Shown: one piece after another, positions 8,706-17,242 of the stretch
Numbering within the stretch: position 1 is the stretch's first letter
Layout: the number at the start of each line of letters is the position of its first letter
NCBI GenBank assembly: GCA_947487205.1
Contig: CANKVU010000012.1
Location: 62,001-126,000, forward strand
DNA from: an uncultured Paracoccaceae bacterium
Lineage (GTDB): Bacteria > Pseudomonadota > Alphaproteobacteria > Rhodobacterales > Rhodobacteraceae
Direction of reading: 5' to 3'
Length of the DNA stretch: 64,000 bases
The notes under the pieces: model-generated
The model's database searches: none
The model's input: only the letters and a program-made list of their open reading frames with translations
What the model was told of the DNA's origin: nothing
Position numbers and translations under genes: made by a program

Positions 8706-9545
8706 ATGACCGATCCCGACGATCCGATCTTCGACGTGCCCGAGGGAATGGCACGGCTGCGCGCGGTGATGGCGCGGCTGCGTGACCCCGCGCATGGATG
8801 CCCCTGGGACCTCGAGCAGGATTTCGCGACCATCGCGCCCTACACGATCGAGGAGGCCTACGAGGTCGCGGACGCGATCGGGCGCGGCTCGCCCGAGGAT
8901 CTGCGCGCGGAACTCGGCGATCTCCTGTTCCAGTCGGTGTTCCACGCCCGGATGGCCGAGGAGGCCGGCGCCTTCGACATCGACGACGTGATCCGCGGCA
9001 TCACGGACAAGATGATCGCGCGGCATCCCCATGTCTTCGGCCCGCGGGACGGGTCAAAGTCCGCCGCGCAGCAGGCGCGCGACTGGGAGGAGACTAAGGC
9101 GCATGAACGGACCGCCCGGTCCGAGACGGGCGCTCTCGACGGGGTGGCCCTGGCACTTCCGGCGCTCATGCGCGCGCAGAAGCTGCAGAAGCGCGCCGCG
9201 CGGGCGGGGTTCGACTGGCCCCATGTCTCGGGCGTGGTGGAGAAGATCGCCGAAGAGGCCCGCGAGGTGGCGCAGGCGCGCGACGCCCAATGCCCCGACC
9301 ACCTCGCGGAAGAGGTCGGGGACCTTCTCTTCACCGTCGTGAACCTGTCGCGGCACCTGGGCGTCGACGCGGAAACGGCCTTGCGCTCCGCCAACGCGAA
9401 GTTCGAGCGCCGCTTCCGGGGGGTCGAGGAGGCGCTGGCGGCCGCAGGAAAGCGCCCGCAGGAGAGCGATCTGGCCGAGATGGACGCGCTCTGGGCCGCG
9501 GTGAAGGCGGCGGAATCCCGGGCCCCGGAAAGCGGCGGCGATTGA
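8706..9545 (+). CDS. mazG: nucleoside triphosphate pyrophosphohydrolase
   Basis: All-alpha NTP pyrophosphatase, 279 residues, with the two tandem MazG domains of the E. coli type. Domain 1 has HGCPWDLEQ, EEAYEVADAI and ELGDLLFQ (the ExxE...ExxD metal site). Domain 2 has EEAREV and EEVGDLLFTVVN. It hydrolyses NTPs and dNTPs to monophosphates and is thought to clear aberrant nucleotides and moderate (p)ppGpp-linked stress. The stop codon lies within a predicted promoter for the next gene. Confidence 0.92.
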   Translation: MTDPDDPIFDVPEGMARLRAVMARLRDPAHGCPWDLEQDFATIAPYTIEEAYEVADAIGRGSPEDLRAELGDLLFQSVFHARMAEEAGAFDIDDVIRGITDKMIARHPHVFGPRDGSKSAAQQARDWEETKAHERTARSETGALDGVALALPALMRAQKLQKRAARAGFDWPHVSGVVEKIAEEAREVAQARDAQCPDHLAEEVGDLLFTVVNLSRHLGVDAETALRSANAKFERRFRGVEEALAAAGKRPQESDLAEMDALWAAVKAAESRAPESGGD

Positions 9546-9570
9546 CCCTAGTATTTCTGTCGGATTTATA
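9542..9570 (+). promoter_or_regulatory. sigma70-type promoter for the iron-binding protein gene
   Basis: TTGACC (9542-9547), 17-base spacer, TTTATA (9565-9570), overlapping the mazG stop and 34 bases before the next start codon. The spacing is ideal and both boxes match the consensus well. I could not identify a Fur, Irr or RirA operator with confidence. Confidence 0.6.
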
Positions 9571-9603
9571 GGCCCTACCCAACCTAGTTCCGGAGGGATG
9601 CCC

Positions 9604-10605
9604 ATGCGCTCCATCGTTCTTGCCACCTTGGCTTCCGCGACCGCCCTGCCCGCCCTGGCCGAGGTCAACATATATTCCTACCGCCAGCCCGAGCTGATCC
9701 AGCCGCTGCTGGAAGGTTTCACCGAGGAGACGGGCATCGACACCAATGTCGCGTTCCTCAACCAAGGTCTCGTGGAGCGGTTGAAGGCCGAGGGCGAGCG
9801 CTCGCCCGCCGACATCATCCTGACCGTCGATATCAGCCGCCTGTCCACCGCCAAGGAAGAGGGCGTGACCCAGGCCGTCGACAGCCAGACGATGGCGGAC
9901 AACATTCCCCAATCTCTGCGCGATCCCGACGGGCACTGGTTCGGCGTCACGACCCGGGGGCGGATCGTCTATGCCTCGAAGGAGCGGGTCGGCGAGGACG
10001 AGATCACCACCTACGAGGATCTCGCCGATCCGAAATGGGAAGGCCGGATCTGCACCCGGTCGGGGACCCACGTCTATACACTCGGCCTCGTCGCCGCCAT
10101 GATCGAGCACAACGGCGAAGAGGCCACGCGCGAATGGCTCGAAGGCGTGAAGGCCAATCTCGCCCGGTCTCCCCAGGGCAACGACCGCGCGCAGGTCCGC
10201 GCCATCTGGGCGGGGGAATGCGACATCTCGCTCGGCAACACCTATTACATGGGCGCGATGCTCGCCGACCCCGAGCAGGAGGAGTGGGCCAACGCGGTAC
10301 GCGTGGAATTCCCGACCTTCGCGGATGGCGGCGGCACCCATGTCAACATCTCCGGCGTGGCGATGACCGCGAATGCCCCGCACCGCGAGGACGCCCTCGC
10401 CTTCATGGAGTACCTGGCCTCGCCCGACGCGCAGAAGATCTATGCCGACGTGGTGAACGAGTATCCCGCCAACCCCGAGATCGCCCCCTCCGACCTGGTG
10501 GCCAGCTGGGGCGAGATCGAGCCCGACACCACCGATCTCGGCGCCATCGCCGAGCACCGGGCCGACGCCCTGCGCCTGGTCGAGGAAGTGAATTTCGACG
10601 GCTGA
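9604..10605 (+). CDS. Fe(III) ABC transporter periplasmic substrate-binding protein (FutA/FbpA type)
   Basis: 333 residues with a signal peptide (MRSIVLATLASATALPALA, cut before EVNIYSYRQ). Mature features of ferric-binding proteins are NIYSYRQPELI, the adjacent tyrosines in LGNTYYMGAML that ligate iron, and NISGVAM near the C-terminus. The ATG at 9604 was preferred to 9598 because GGAGG ends one base before 9598 but seven before 9604. No permease or ATPase gene is adjacent; tRNA genes follow, so the transporter partners must be elsewhere. Confidence 0.88.
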   Translation: MRSIVLATLASATALPALAEVNIYSYRQPELIQPLLEGFTEETGIDTNVAFLNQGLVERLKAEGERSPADIILTVDISRLSTAKEEGVTQAVDSQTMADNIPQSLRDPDGHWFGVTTRGRIVYASKERVGEDEITTYEDLADPKWEGRICTRSGTHVYTLGLVAAMIEHNGEEATREWLEGVKANLARSPQGNDRAQVRAIWAGECDISLGNTYYMGAMLADPEQEEWANAVRVEFPTFADGGGTHVNISGVAMTANAPHREDALAFMEYLASPDAQKIYADVVNEYPANPEIAPSDLVASWGEIEPDTTDLGAIAEHRADALRLVEEVNFDG

Positions 10606-10613
10606 TCGCGGCG

Positions 10614-10640
10614 CCGTCCCCGCCCTGCGCGCGGGGACGG
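10614..10640 (+). terminator. hairpin downstream of the iron-binding protein gene
   Basis: CCGTCCCCG (10614-10622) and CGGGGACGG (10632-10640) form a perfect 9-bp stem with a 9-base loop right after the stop. No strong U-tract follows on the plus strand (TTCGCG), so it may stabilise the transcript end or be a weak terminator. Confidence 0.45.
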
Positions 10641-10740
10641 TTCGCGCCTGCGCGGGAGGCGGCCAACATGCGGGACAGAGCGCGACGCGACGTGCACCGT
10701 CTCGGCAAAGCTGCGTCACGTTCGATCGTCGGGGAAGACT

Positions 10741-10817
10741 TGGCGCGGTTGACGGGGCTCGAACCCGCGACCCCCGGCGTGACAGGCCGGTACTCTAACC
10801 AACTGAGCTACAACCGC
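10741..10817 (-). tRNA. tRNA-Asp (anticodon GTC), copy 1
   Basis: 77 nt including encoded CCA. Acceptor GCGGTTG pairs with CAACCGC, discriminator G; the anticodon loop is CTGTCAC with anticodon GTC; T-loop TTCGAGC. It is identical in sequence to the second copy and lies 33 bases downstream of it on the minus strand, so both are probably cut from one precursor. Confidence 0.97.
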
Positions 10818-10850
10818 GTAGCGTTCGCGGGGTCCGTCGATCGGGGCAAG

Positions 10851-10927
10851 TGGCGCGGTTGACGGGGCTCGAACCCGCGACCCCCGGCGTGACAGGCCGG
10901 TACTCTAACCAACTGAGCTACAACCGC
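10851..10927 (-). tRNA. tRNA-Asp (anticodon GTC), copy 2
   Basis: Same 77-nt sequence as the neighbouring copy: acceptor GCGGTTG/CAACCGC, discriminator G, encoded CCA, anticodon GTC. It is the promoter-proximal copy. A promoter with TTGACG and TAGAAG lies about 40 bases upstream on the minus strand. Confidence 0.97.
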
Positions 10928-10965
10928 CCTTGTGCCCGATCGGGGTGTCCCCGAACGTGAGGGGG

Positions 10966-10994
10966 CTTCTATTTGGGGGGGGCGGCATCGTCAA
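10966..10994 (-). promoter_or_regulatory. promoter of the tandem tRNA-Asp genes
   Basis: On the minus strand TTGACG (10994-10989), 17-base spacer, TAGAAG (10971-10966). A C-rich discriminator follows, as in stringently controlled stable-RNA promoters. The expected transcript starts about 32 bases before the first mature tRNA. Confidence 0.6.
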
Positions 10995-11027
10995 GCGCGA
11001 AGGGCGGCGGCGTGCCGACTTTTTCCC

Positions 11028-11285
11028 TCACGCATTGTCGGGCGTCAGCAGCCGCTCGATCTGGGCCGCCAGCACCACCGCCGCCGCCACCTTGTCGGCG
11101 GGCCAGATATTGGCCGCGTTGAACGCGCCGTTCTCGCACAGTCGGGCCGCAAGGCGCAGCCGCATCCCGACCTTCTCGTCATGCGGCAAGCTGCAGATCG
11201 TCTTTTCAATGTCAGCCGCGATATCAGCCTCGGAGCGACCGCCAATAATCTCGTCACACATGTTATACACAGGCACGCGTTCCAT
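11028..11285 (-). CDS. small hypothetical protein
   Basis: 85 residues, not recognised. It starts MERVPVYNMCDEIIGG and is predicted mostly helical (IAADIEKTICSL, RLRLAARLCENG, KVAAAVVLAAQIERLL), with no signal or membrane segment. GGAGA eight bases before the ATG supports this start and frame over competing frames on both strands. It lies between tRNA-Val and tRNA-Asp on the same strand, and its upstream flank is visibly more AT-rich than the neighbourhood. Real coding is likely but not certain. Confidence 0.55.
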   Translation of the reverse strand: MERVPVYNMCDEIIGGRSEADIAADIEKTICSLPHDEKVGMRLRLAARLCENGAFNAANIWPADKVAAAVVLAAQIERLLTPDNA

Positions 11286-11359
11286 AAATGCATTCTCCGT
11301 TTCAACGATTAGTTGCGACGGTCGGCTAAATCCAGCCTAAAAGCTGTCTCAGGGTGAAG

Positions 11360-11435
<76 letters not shown>

Positions 11436-11475
11436 CGGCAGCACCTTTAGCCTCTGCCGTACGGGAGGGAAAGGA

Positions 11476-12405
11476 CTACCACTCGAACGGCGCACCGACC
11501 CGGCGTTCGGCGATCAGGAACGCATCCGCCGTGAGCGTCATGGGGCGCAGGTCGAACTCGCTCTCGCTGGCCCGCACGAGTTCCGCCAACCGCTTGTAGA
11601 CCAGCGGATATTCGGCAACCGACCCATCCAGCGAGATCTCCGCGCCATCGACTTCCACGGCGCTGCCGGACCGGGTCAGCGCGAAGGTACCGCGATCGGT
11701 CTCGATCTCCATTCGCCACGACGGGTCGCCGTCGTGACGCCAGTCGAGGCGGCCCGAGATCTCGGCGCCCGCCACGGTCGCGAAGTCGAGGTCGGCCGCG
11801 ATCGGCATCTGCCGGCCTTCGGGGATTTCCATCCGGCAGGAGGTGAGATGCGGCGTTTCGTCCAAAATGACGGCGAGAATGGAGAACGCGTTTATCCCGG
11901 GATCGAAGACGCCGAGATTGCCCGGCTCCCACACCCAATCCTGCCCCGGATGGGACTGGCGGACATCCTCCCGCCAGTCGATCCTCAGCCGCCGCAGCCG
12001 CGCCTCGGCGATCCGCCGGCGGGTCTCCTCCACCGCGGCGCCCATGCGGCTGTGCCAGCTCGCATAGAGCGTCACGCCGCGCGATTGCGCGAGCGACCAG
12101 AGGTTGCGCAATTCGGTTAGGGTCGGCGCGGGCGGCTTTTCCAGCATGACGTTCAGCCCCGCCTCGATCGCCTTGCGCGCATAGGCCATCCTGGGCCCCG
12201 GGGGCAGCGCCAGTGCGACCGTGCGGACCTCGCCCGGATCGGCGAGGAACTCGTCGATGTCGGAGAAGTTGCGCACGCCGTCGACGGACGCGCTGCGGCT
12301 GATCGCGGCGTCCAGCCGCCAGTCCGGGCTGTCAATTAGGGCGGGGATGTGTTCGTCGCGGGCGATCTTGCCGATCCCGGCAAGGGCGATGGGCATGGGG
12401 GCCAT
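11476..12405 (-). CDS. Gfo/Idh/MocA oxidoreductase, probable D-galactose 1-dehydrogenase
   Basis: 309 residues. The N-terminal NAD(P) fold (MPIALAGIGKIARDEHIPAL) is followed by the catalytic-lysine motif EKPP. RIDWREDVR, HPGQDWVWEPG and GVFDPGINA resemble the bacterial galactose dehydrogenases that oxidise galactose to galactonolactone (De Ley-Doudoroff route). The ATG at 12405 has GAGGA eight bases upstream; an upstream in-frame ATG would add a basic, unconserved leader. No other galactose gene is near, so the sugar specificity is an inference. Confidence 0.8.
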   Translation of the reverse strand: MAPMPIALAGIGKIARDEHIPALIDSPDWRLDAAISRSASVDGVRNFSDIDEFLADPGEVRTVALALPPGPRMAYARKAIEAGLNVMLEKPPAPTLTELRNLWSLAQSRGVTLYASWHSRMGAAVEETRRRIAEARLRRLRIDWREDVRQSHPGQDWVWEPGNLGVFDPGINAFSILAVILDETPHLTSCRMEIPEGRQMPIAADLDFATVAGAEISGRLDWRHDGDPSWRMEIETDRGTFALTRSGSAVEVDGAEISLDGSVAEYPLVYKRLAELVRASESEFDLRPMTLTADAFLIAERRVGAPFEW

Positions 12406-12460
12406 GGGCGTCGTCCTCGGTCGCTGTTGCGCCCGCAGATGGGCCGGGCGGGCCGTCAAG

Positions 12461-12967
12461 TCAAACCGCGTCGCGAGCGTCCAGCTTGGCCCGCAGCGCC
12501 CGCTCCACAGAGGCGGGCACGAAATGCGACACGTCCCCCCCGAGCCGCGCGATCTCCTTCACCAGGCGCGAGGCGACGGCCTGGTGCTCTGCCTCCGCCA
12601 TCAGGAACACCGTCTCGATCCGGTCGTTGAGCACCCGGTTCATCCCCACCATCTGGAACTCGTACTCGAAATCCGCGACCGCGCGCAGGCCGCGGACGAT
12701 GATCTGAGCACCCACGTCGTGGGCGCAGTCGATGAGCAGGTTCTCGAAGGGATGCGCCACGATCTCGACGCCGGTGCGCTCCGCGATCGGCGCGCATTCG
12801 GCCTCGATCATCGCCACCCGCTCGTCCAGGGAAAACAGCGGCCCCTTGTCGCGATTGATCGCGATCCCGATCACCAGCCGGTCCACCAGCACCGTGGCAC
12901 GGCTGATGATGTCTAGGTGTCCTTCGGTCACCGGGTCGAAGGTCCCCGGATAGAGTGCCGTGCGCAT
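12461..12967 (-). CDS. coaD: phosphopantetheine adenylyltransferase
   Basis: 168 residues, the normal length. It begins MRTALYPGTFDPVTEGHLDII with the T/HxGH nucleotidyltransferase motif (TEGH), and carries VRGLRAVADFEYE and the C-terminal ISRLGGDVSHFVP-like region (IARLGGDVSHFVP). It transfers AMP from ATP to 4'-phosphopantetheine to give dephospho-CoA, the fourth step of CoA synthesis. GAGGGAGGGG precedes the ATG. It ends 55 bases before the galactose dehydrogenase-like gene on the same strand. Confidence 0.95.
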   Translation of the reverse strand: MRTALYPGTFDPVTEGHLDIISRATVLVDRLVIGIAINRDKGPLFSLDERVAMIEAECAPIAERTGVEIVAHPFENLLIDCAHDVGAQIIVRGLRAVADFEYEFQMVGMNRVLNDRIETVFLMAEAEHQAVASRLVKEIARLGGDVSHFVPASVERALRAKLDARDAV

Positions 12968-13036
12968 CCCGCCCCTCCCTCACATCTCAGGCAGGACGCA
13001 ACATTATTGCCGGGGTGAATGCAAGGCCGGGCCGGA

Positions 13037-13468
13037 TCAGTGGCCCATCACCATCCCCTCGAGCGCATCGCGCTCCATCGCCAGCTCCGACAGCCGCGCC
13101 TTGACCACGTCGCCGATGGAGACGAGGCCGACCATGCGGCCCTCCTCCATCACCGGCATGTGGCGGAACCGGCCCTCGGTCATCATGCCGAGCACGTGGT
13201 CCAGCGCGTCGGAGGGCGCGCAGGACTTGATCTGCGAGGTCATCATCTCGGAGACGGACTGATCGAGGACGCCCTGTCCCTTGCGGCCGAGCTCGCGCAC
13301 GATGTCGCGTTCCGAAAGGATCCCCGCCGGCGTGCCATCCGCGGCGGTCACGATCACCGCGCCGATGCGGCGGTCCGACAGCAGCTTCGCCGCCGCGCCG
13401 ACATTGGCATCGGGCTCGATCGTCACCACCTCGCCGCCCTTGTCCCGCAATACACGTTCGATCCGCAT
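13037..13468 (-). CDS. tandem CBS-domain protein
   Basis: 143 residues made almost wholly of two CBS motifs, one at about 7-60 (VVTIEPDANVGAAAKLLSDRRIGAVIV, in part) and one at about 75-135 (SCAPSDALDHVLGMM, FRHMPVMEEGRMVGLVSIGDVVK, in part). Stand-alone pairs of this kind form Bateman modules that bind adenosine nucleotides and regulate partner proteins; the partner is unknown here. CGGAGGACACCG stands before the start. Confidence 0.88.
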   Translation of the reverse strand: MRIERVLRDKGGEVVTIEPDANVGAAAKLLSDRRIGAVIVTAADGTPAGILSERDIVRELGRKGQGVLDQSVSEMMTSQIKSCAPSDALDHVLGMMTEGRFRHMPVMEEGRMVGLVSIGDVVKARLSELAMERDALEGMVMGH

Positions 13469-13523
13469 CGGTGTCCTCCGTCCTGGCGTTATTCCAGAGC
13501 GTGGTCGGCGGGACGGCGTCCTG

Positions 13524-14405
13524 TCAAGCGCGACGCCCCGCCTCGGCGATTTCGGCCCGCAGCCCCGTGGCCAGCGCCGCCGCCGCCCCGTCGAGCCGCG
13601 CCGCCCGCCCCTCCTCGGCCGGGCGCAGCAGCCAGAACGTCCGCGTCAGCGCCACCTCCTCGGGCAGCACACGCACCACGCCGGGTGAGTGGGGCAGCGT
13701 GAAGTCGTGGACGATCCCGATCCCGGCCCCCTGGGCGATCCAGCGCGCCTGCACGGCGACCGACGAAGAGGCGAGGTGCACGCGGTCGATCCCGATCCGG
13801 CCCAGATAGTCGAGCTCCCGGTCGAAAATCATGTCGGGCACGTAGCCCACGATGCGGTGCCCGCGAAGGTCGCGGATCGCCGTGATCGGGGGATGACGGG
13901 CAAGGTAGTCGCGATGCGCGGCGAGGCTCAGGCGATAATCCGAGATCTTCTGTACCGTGATCCGCCCGGCCGCCGGACGCGAGACCGAGATCGCCATGTC
14001 GACCTCGCGCCGGTTCAGGTCGAAGAGGCGCGGCAGCGCCACGATCTCGATTTCCAGGTCCGGGTTCTCCCGCGCAAGGGCCGCGGTCACCTGCGGCAGC
14101 AGGAAGGTCGCGCATCCGTCCGGCGCCCCGATCCGGATCGCCCCCGACAGCGGGCCGCGAACCTCCGTCTCGGCGGCGCGCAGGGCACCCTCGGCGCGCT
14201 CGGCATGATCCATGAGCCGCGCGCCCTCCTCCGACAGTCGATAGCCCGTGGGCCCCTTGATGAACAGCGCCACCCCCAGATCCGCCTCCAGCCGCGCGAT
14301 CCGCCGCCCCAGCGTCGCGGGGTCGAGCCGCAGCGCCTGCGCTGCCGCCGACAGACCGCCGCGGCGGGCGACCCCCAGAAACACCCGCATGTCGTCCCAA
14401 TGCAT
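13524..14405 (-). CDS. LysR-family transcriptional regulator, probable regulator of the valine operon
   Basis: 293 residues. The N-terminal winged helix-turn-helix is in MHWDDMRVFLGVARRGGLSAAAQ and LDPATLGRRIARLEADLG (partial quotes), followed by a periplasmic-binding-protein-like effector domain. The ATG at 14405 is preferred because AAGGAT precedes it and a longer frame would run through the operator-like palindromes upstream. It is transcribed divergently from mmsA with a 100-base gap, the usual arrangement for a LysR regulator and its target. The inducer is unknown; valine catabolites such as 3-hydroxyisobutyrate are plausible. Confidence 0.85.
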   Translation of the reverse strand: MHWDDMRVFLGVARRGGLSAAAQALRLDPATLGRRIARLEADLGVALFIKGPTGYRLSEEGARLMDHAERAEGALRAAETEVRGPLSGAIRIGAPDGCATFLLPQVTAALARENPDLEIEIVALPRLFDLNRREVDMAISVSRPAAGRITVQKISDYRLSLAAHRDYLARHPPITAIRDLRGHRIVGYVPDMIFDRELDYLGRIGIDRVHLASSSVAVQARWIAQGAGIGIVHDFTLPHSPGVVRVLPEEVALTRTFWLLRPAEEGRAARLDGAAAALATGLRAEIAEAGRRA

Positions 14406-14414
14406 GGGGTATCC

Positions 14415-14438
14415 TTGCATTCCTGCAAAACCGTTTTG
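14415..14438. promoter_or_regulatory. operator-like palindromes between LysR gene and mmsA
   Basis: Two overlapping inverted repeats: TTGCA-TTCC-TGCAA (14415-14428) and CAAAA-CCG-TTTTG (14426-14438). They lie 10-33 bases upstream of the LysR start and about 70 bases upstream of mmsA, where a LysR protein would bind to control itself and the operon. Confidence 0.45.
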
Positions 14439-14505
14439 GGATACTGCCTCTGAGTCCGGCAAATCCGCAAGCTATGATCCGCCCCGAGGAACGATGGAGG
14501 ATTGC

Positions 14506-16005
14506 ATGGAAAACCTGACCCACTGGATCGACGGCGCCCCCGTGGCCGGCACGTCCGACCGGTTCGCCGATGTCTACAACCCGGCCACTGGCGAGGTTCA
14601 GGGCCGCCTGCCGCTGGCCACCGCGGCCGAGTTGAACGACGCCGTCGCCCGCGCGGCCGAGGCGCAGAAGCAATGGGGCGCGACGAACCCGCAGCGTCGG
14701 GCCCGCGTGATGATGAAGTTCGGCCAGCTTCTCAACGAGAACATGGATCGCCTGGCCGAGGTGATCAGCCGCGAGCACGGCAAGACCCTGCCCGACGCGC
14801 GCGGCGACGTGCAGCGCGGCCTCGAGGTCGTCGAGGTCTGCATGGGCGCGCCGCATTTCCTCAAGGGCGAGTTCACCGATGATGGCGGCCCCGGCATCGA
14901 CCTCTATTCCATGCGCCAGCCGCTGGGCGTCGTCGCGGGGATCACGCCGTTCAACTTTCCCGCCATGATCCCGCTGTGGAAGATGGCCCCGGCCCTTGTC
15001 GCGGGCAACGCGATGATCCTCAAGCCCAGCGAGCGGACGCCGGGCTGCGCGCTGATGCTGGCCGAGCTGATCAAGGAGGCGGGCCTGCCCGACGGCTGCC
15101 TCCAGGTGGTCAATGGCGACAAGGAGGTGGTGGACGCGATCCTCGACAACGACATCGTGCAGGCGGTGGGCTTCGTGGGCTCGACCCCCATCGCGCAATA
15201 CATCTACGGCCGCGCGGCCTCGAACGGCAAGCGCGCGCAATGTTTCGGCGGCGCCAAGAACCACATGATCGTGATGCCCGACGCCGACCTCGACAAGGCC
15301 GCCGACGCGCTGGTGGGGGCGGGCTATGGCGCGGCGGGTGAGCGCTGCATGGCGATCTCGGTCGCGGTGCCGGTGGGCCGCGAAACCGCCGACGCCCTGA
15401 CCGAGAAGCTCGCCTCCCGTGTCGAGAACCTGAAGATCGGCCCCTATACCGCCGGCGAGGACGTGGATTTCGGCCCCCTCATCACCGGCGCGGCGCGCGA
15501 TCGGGTCCGGGGATTGATCGACCGGGGCGTCGAGGAAGGCGCGCGGCTCGTGGTCGACGGGCGCGACTTCACGATGCAGGGCTACGAAGGCGGCTTCTTC
15601 ATCGGTCCGTCGCTCTTCGACGACGTGACCCCCGAGATGGAAATCTATCGCCAGGAGATCTTCGGCCCGGTCCTGTGCCAGGTTCGCGCGGGCAGCTACG
15701 ACGAGGCACTGAAGATCGTGATGGAGAACGAATACGGGAACGGAACGGCGATCTACACCGCGGACGGCGACACGGCGCGGGATTTCGCCCACAGCGTCAA
15801 TGTCGGCATGGTGGGCATCAACTTTCCGATCCCGGTCCCGCTCAGCTACCACAGCTTCGGGGGTTGGAAGAAATCCGCCTTCGGCGACCTCAATCAGTAC
15901 GGACCCGACGCCTTCCGCTTCTACACCAGGACCAAGACGGTGACCGAACGGTGGTTCTCGGGCATCAAGGAGGGTGGAGAGTTCAACTTCAAGGCAATGG
16001 ACTGA
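14506..16005 (+). CDS. mmsA: CoA-acylating methylmalonate-semialdehyde dehydrogenase
   Basis: 499 residues of the aldehyde dehydrogenase superfamily, CoA-dependent branch. ITPFNFPAMIPLWKMAPALV (partial), LKPSERTPG, GSTPIAQYIY and FGGAKNHMIVMPDADLD are typical of MmsA. The catalytic cysteine is C281 in GERCMAIS. It converts methylmalonate semialdehyde plus CoA and NAD to propionyl-CoA, the end of valine degradation. ATGGAGG five bases before the ATG fixes the start. It is the first gene of the operon and faces the LysR regulator. Confidence 0.95.
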   Translation: MENLTHWIDGAPVAGTSDRFADVYNPATGEVQGRLPLATAAELNDAVARAAEAQKQWGATNPQRRARVMMKFGQLLNENMDRLAEVISREHGKTLPDARGDVQRGLEVVEVCMGAPHFLKGEFTDDGGPGIDLYSMRQPLGVVAGITPFNFPAMIPLWKMAPALVAGNAMILKPSERTPGCALMLAELIKEAGLPDGCLQVVNGDKEVVDAILDNDIVQAVGFVGSTPIAQYIYGRAASNGKRAQCFGGAKNHMIVMPDADLDKAADALVGAGYGAAGERCMAISVAVPVGRETADALTEKLASRVENLKIGPYTAGEDVDFGPLITGAARDRVRGLIDRGVEEGARLVVDGRDFTMQGYEGGFFIGPSLFDDVTPEMEIYRQEIFGPVLCQVRAGSYDEALKIVMENEYGNGTAIYTADGDTARDFAHSVNVGMVGINFPIPVPLSYHSFGGWKKSAFGDLNQYGPDAFRFYTRTKTVTERWFSGIKEGGEFNFKAMD

Positions 16006-16080
16006 CGCCTCCGTCCGGTCCATGTTGCCGGGGGGTCCCGCCCGCAGGCGGCGGGGCGCCCCTTCCGGTCGCGAGTGCCC

Positions 16081-17202
16081 ATGTCCGACGACGCCTTCAC
16101 CATTGGCATCGAGGAGGAATATCTCCTCCTCGATGCAGAAAGTCTCGAACTGGCGGAGGCGCCCGAGGACATGATCTCGGCCTGCGCGGCCGAACTGGGC
16201 GATCAGGTCGAGCCCGAATTCCTGCGCTGCCAGATCGAGATCGGCACCCGCGTCTGCGCCTCCGTGGCCGAGGCGGTGGCGGATCTGCGCCACCTTCGCG
16301 CGACGATCGCCGCCGTGGCGGCGCGGTTCGGCCTCCGCCCGATCTCGGCCGGGTGCCACCCTACCGCGGAATGGTCCGCCCAGACCCATCGCGACAGGGA
16401 GCGCTACAACGACCTCAAGCGCGATCTCGCCGCGGTCGGCGACCGGATGCTGATCTGCGGCATGCACGTCCACGTGGGCATCCCCGACGAGGATACCCGC
16501 ATCGACCTCATGAACCAGGCCTCCTACTTCCTCCCGCATCTGCTGGCGCTGTCGGCGTCCTCGCCGTTCTGGCAGGGACGCGACACCGGGCTCGCCTCCT
16601 ACCGGATCGGCGTGTTCGACAACCTTCCCCGGTCCGGCCTGCCGCCCCGCTTCGACAGCTGGTCGGGCTATCGCCGGCTGGTCGAAGCGCTGATCGCTGC
16701 CGGCCCGGTCGAGGATGCGACCAGGATCTGGTGGGACCTGCGCCCGTCCGACAGGTTCCCGACGCTCGAGACACGGATCTGCGACGCCTGCCCCCGGATC
16801 GGCGATGTCGCGGCCCTGGCGGCGGCGATCCAGGCGACCATGCGGATGCTGTGGCGCCTCAAGGGCCTGAACCAGAGCTGGCGCAGATACGACCTGACGC
16901 TCATCGACGAGAACCGGTGGCGCGCCCGCCGCTACGGCACCGAAGCCGGTCTGATCGATTTCGGCCGCGGATCGGTCCAGCCGATGGGCCAGCTGGTGGA
17001 GGAATGGCTGGACCTCGTCGCGGCCGACACCGACGCGCTGGGCACCGCCGACATGATGCGGGGCCTGCGCGCGATCCTGTCCGAGGGCACCTCGGCCGAA
17101 CGCCAGCGCCGGGTCTACCAGCGCGCGCTGAGCGAGGGCGCCGACGAGGCCGCCGCGTTTCGCGCCGTCGGCCGCTGCCTGGCCGACGAATTCCTGGCGT
17201 GA
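16081..17202 (+). CDS. YbdK-type carboxylate-amine ligase (GCS2 superfamily)
   Basis: 373 residues. The GCS2 opening [13 protein letters not shown] is followed by [27 protein letters not shown] and [10 protein letters not shown], all characteristic of the YbdK/EgtA-like branch of gamma-glutamyl-cysteine ligase relatives. These join a carboxylate to an amine with ATP; E. coli YbdK has weak gamma-glutamylcysteine activity. It is inserted between mmsA and the acyl-CoA dehydrogenase, with no obvious role in valine breakdown. A GTG six bases earlier is an alternative start. Confidence 0.85.
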   Translation: MSDDAFTIGIEEEYLLLDAESLELAEAPEDMISACAAELGDQVEPEFLRCQIEIGTRVCASVAEAVADLRHLRATIAAVAARFGLRPISAGCHPTAEWSAQTHRDRERYNDLKRDLAAVGDRMLICGMHVHVGIPDEDTRIDLMNQASYFLPHLLALSASSPFWQGRDTGLASYRIGVFDNLPRSGLPPRFDSWSGYRRLVEALIAAGPVEDATRIWWDLRPSDRFPTLETRICDACPRIGDVAALAAAIQATMRMLWRLKGLNQSWRRYDLTLIDENRWRARRYGTEAGLIDFGRGSVQPMGQLVEEWLDLVAADTDALGTADMMRGLRAILSEGTSAERQRRVYQRALSEGADEAAAFRAVGRCLADEFLA

Positions 17203-17242
17203 GGTGCTTCACCCCGGCCTGCGACCGGCCTAGAACCTGATC

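Noticed and set aside
10741-10927. Direct repeat of about 77 bases, possible mobile-element or CRISPR-like repeat
   Set aside because: The two copies are complete identical tRNA-Asp genes with a common promoter.
13489-16539. Open frame of about 1016 codons on the minus strand across mmsA and the LysR gene
   Set aside because: Shadow of mmsA and of the LysR gene in another frame; no domain is recognisable.
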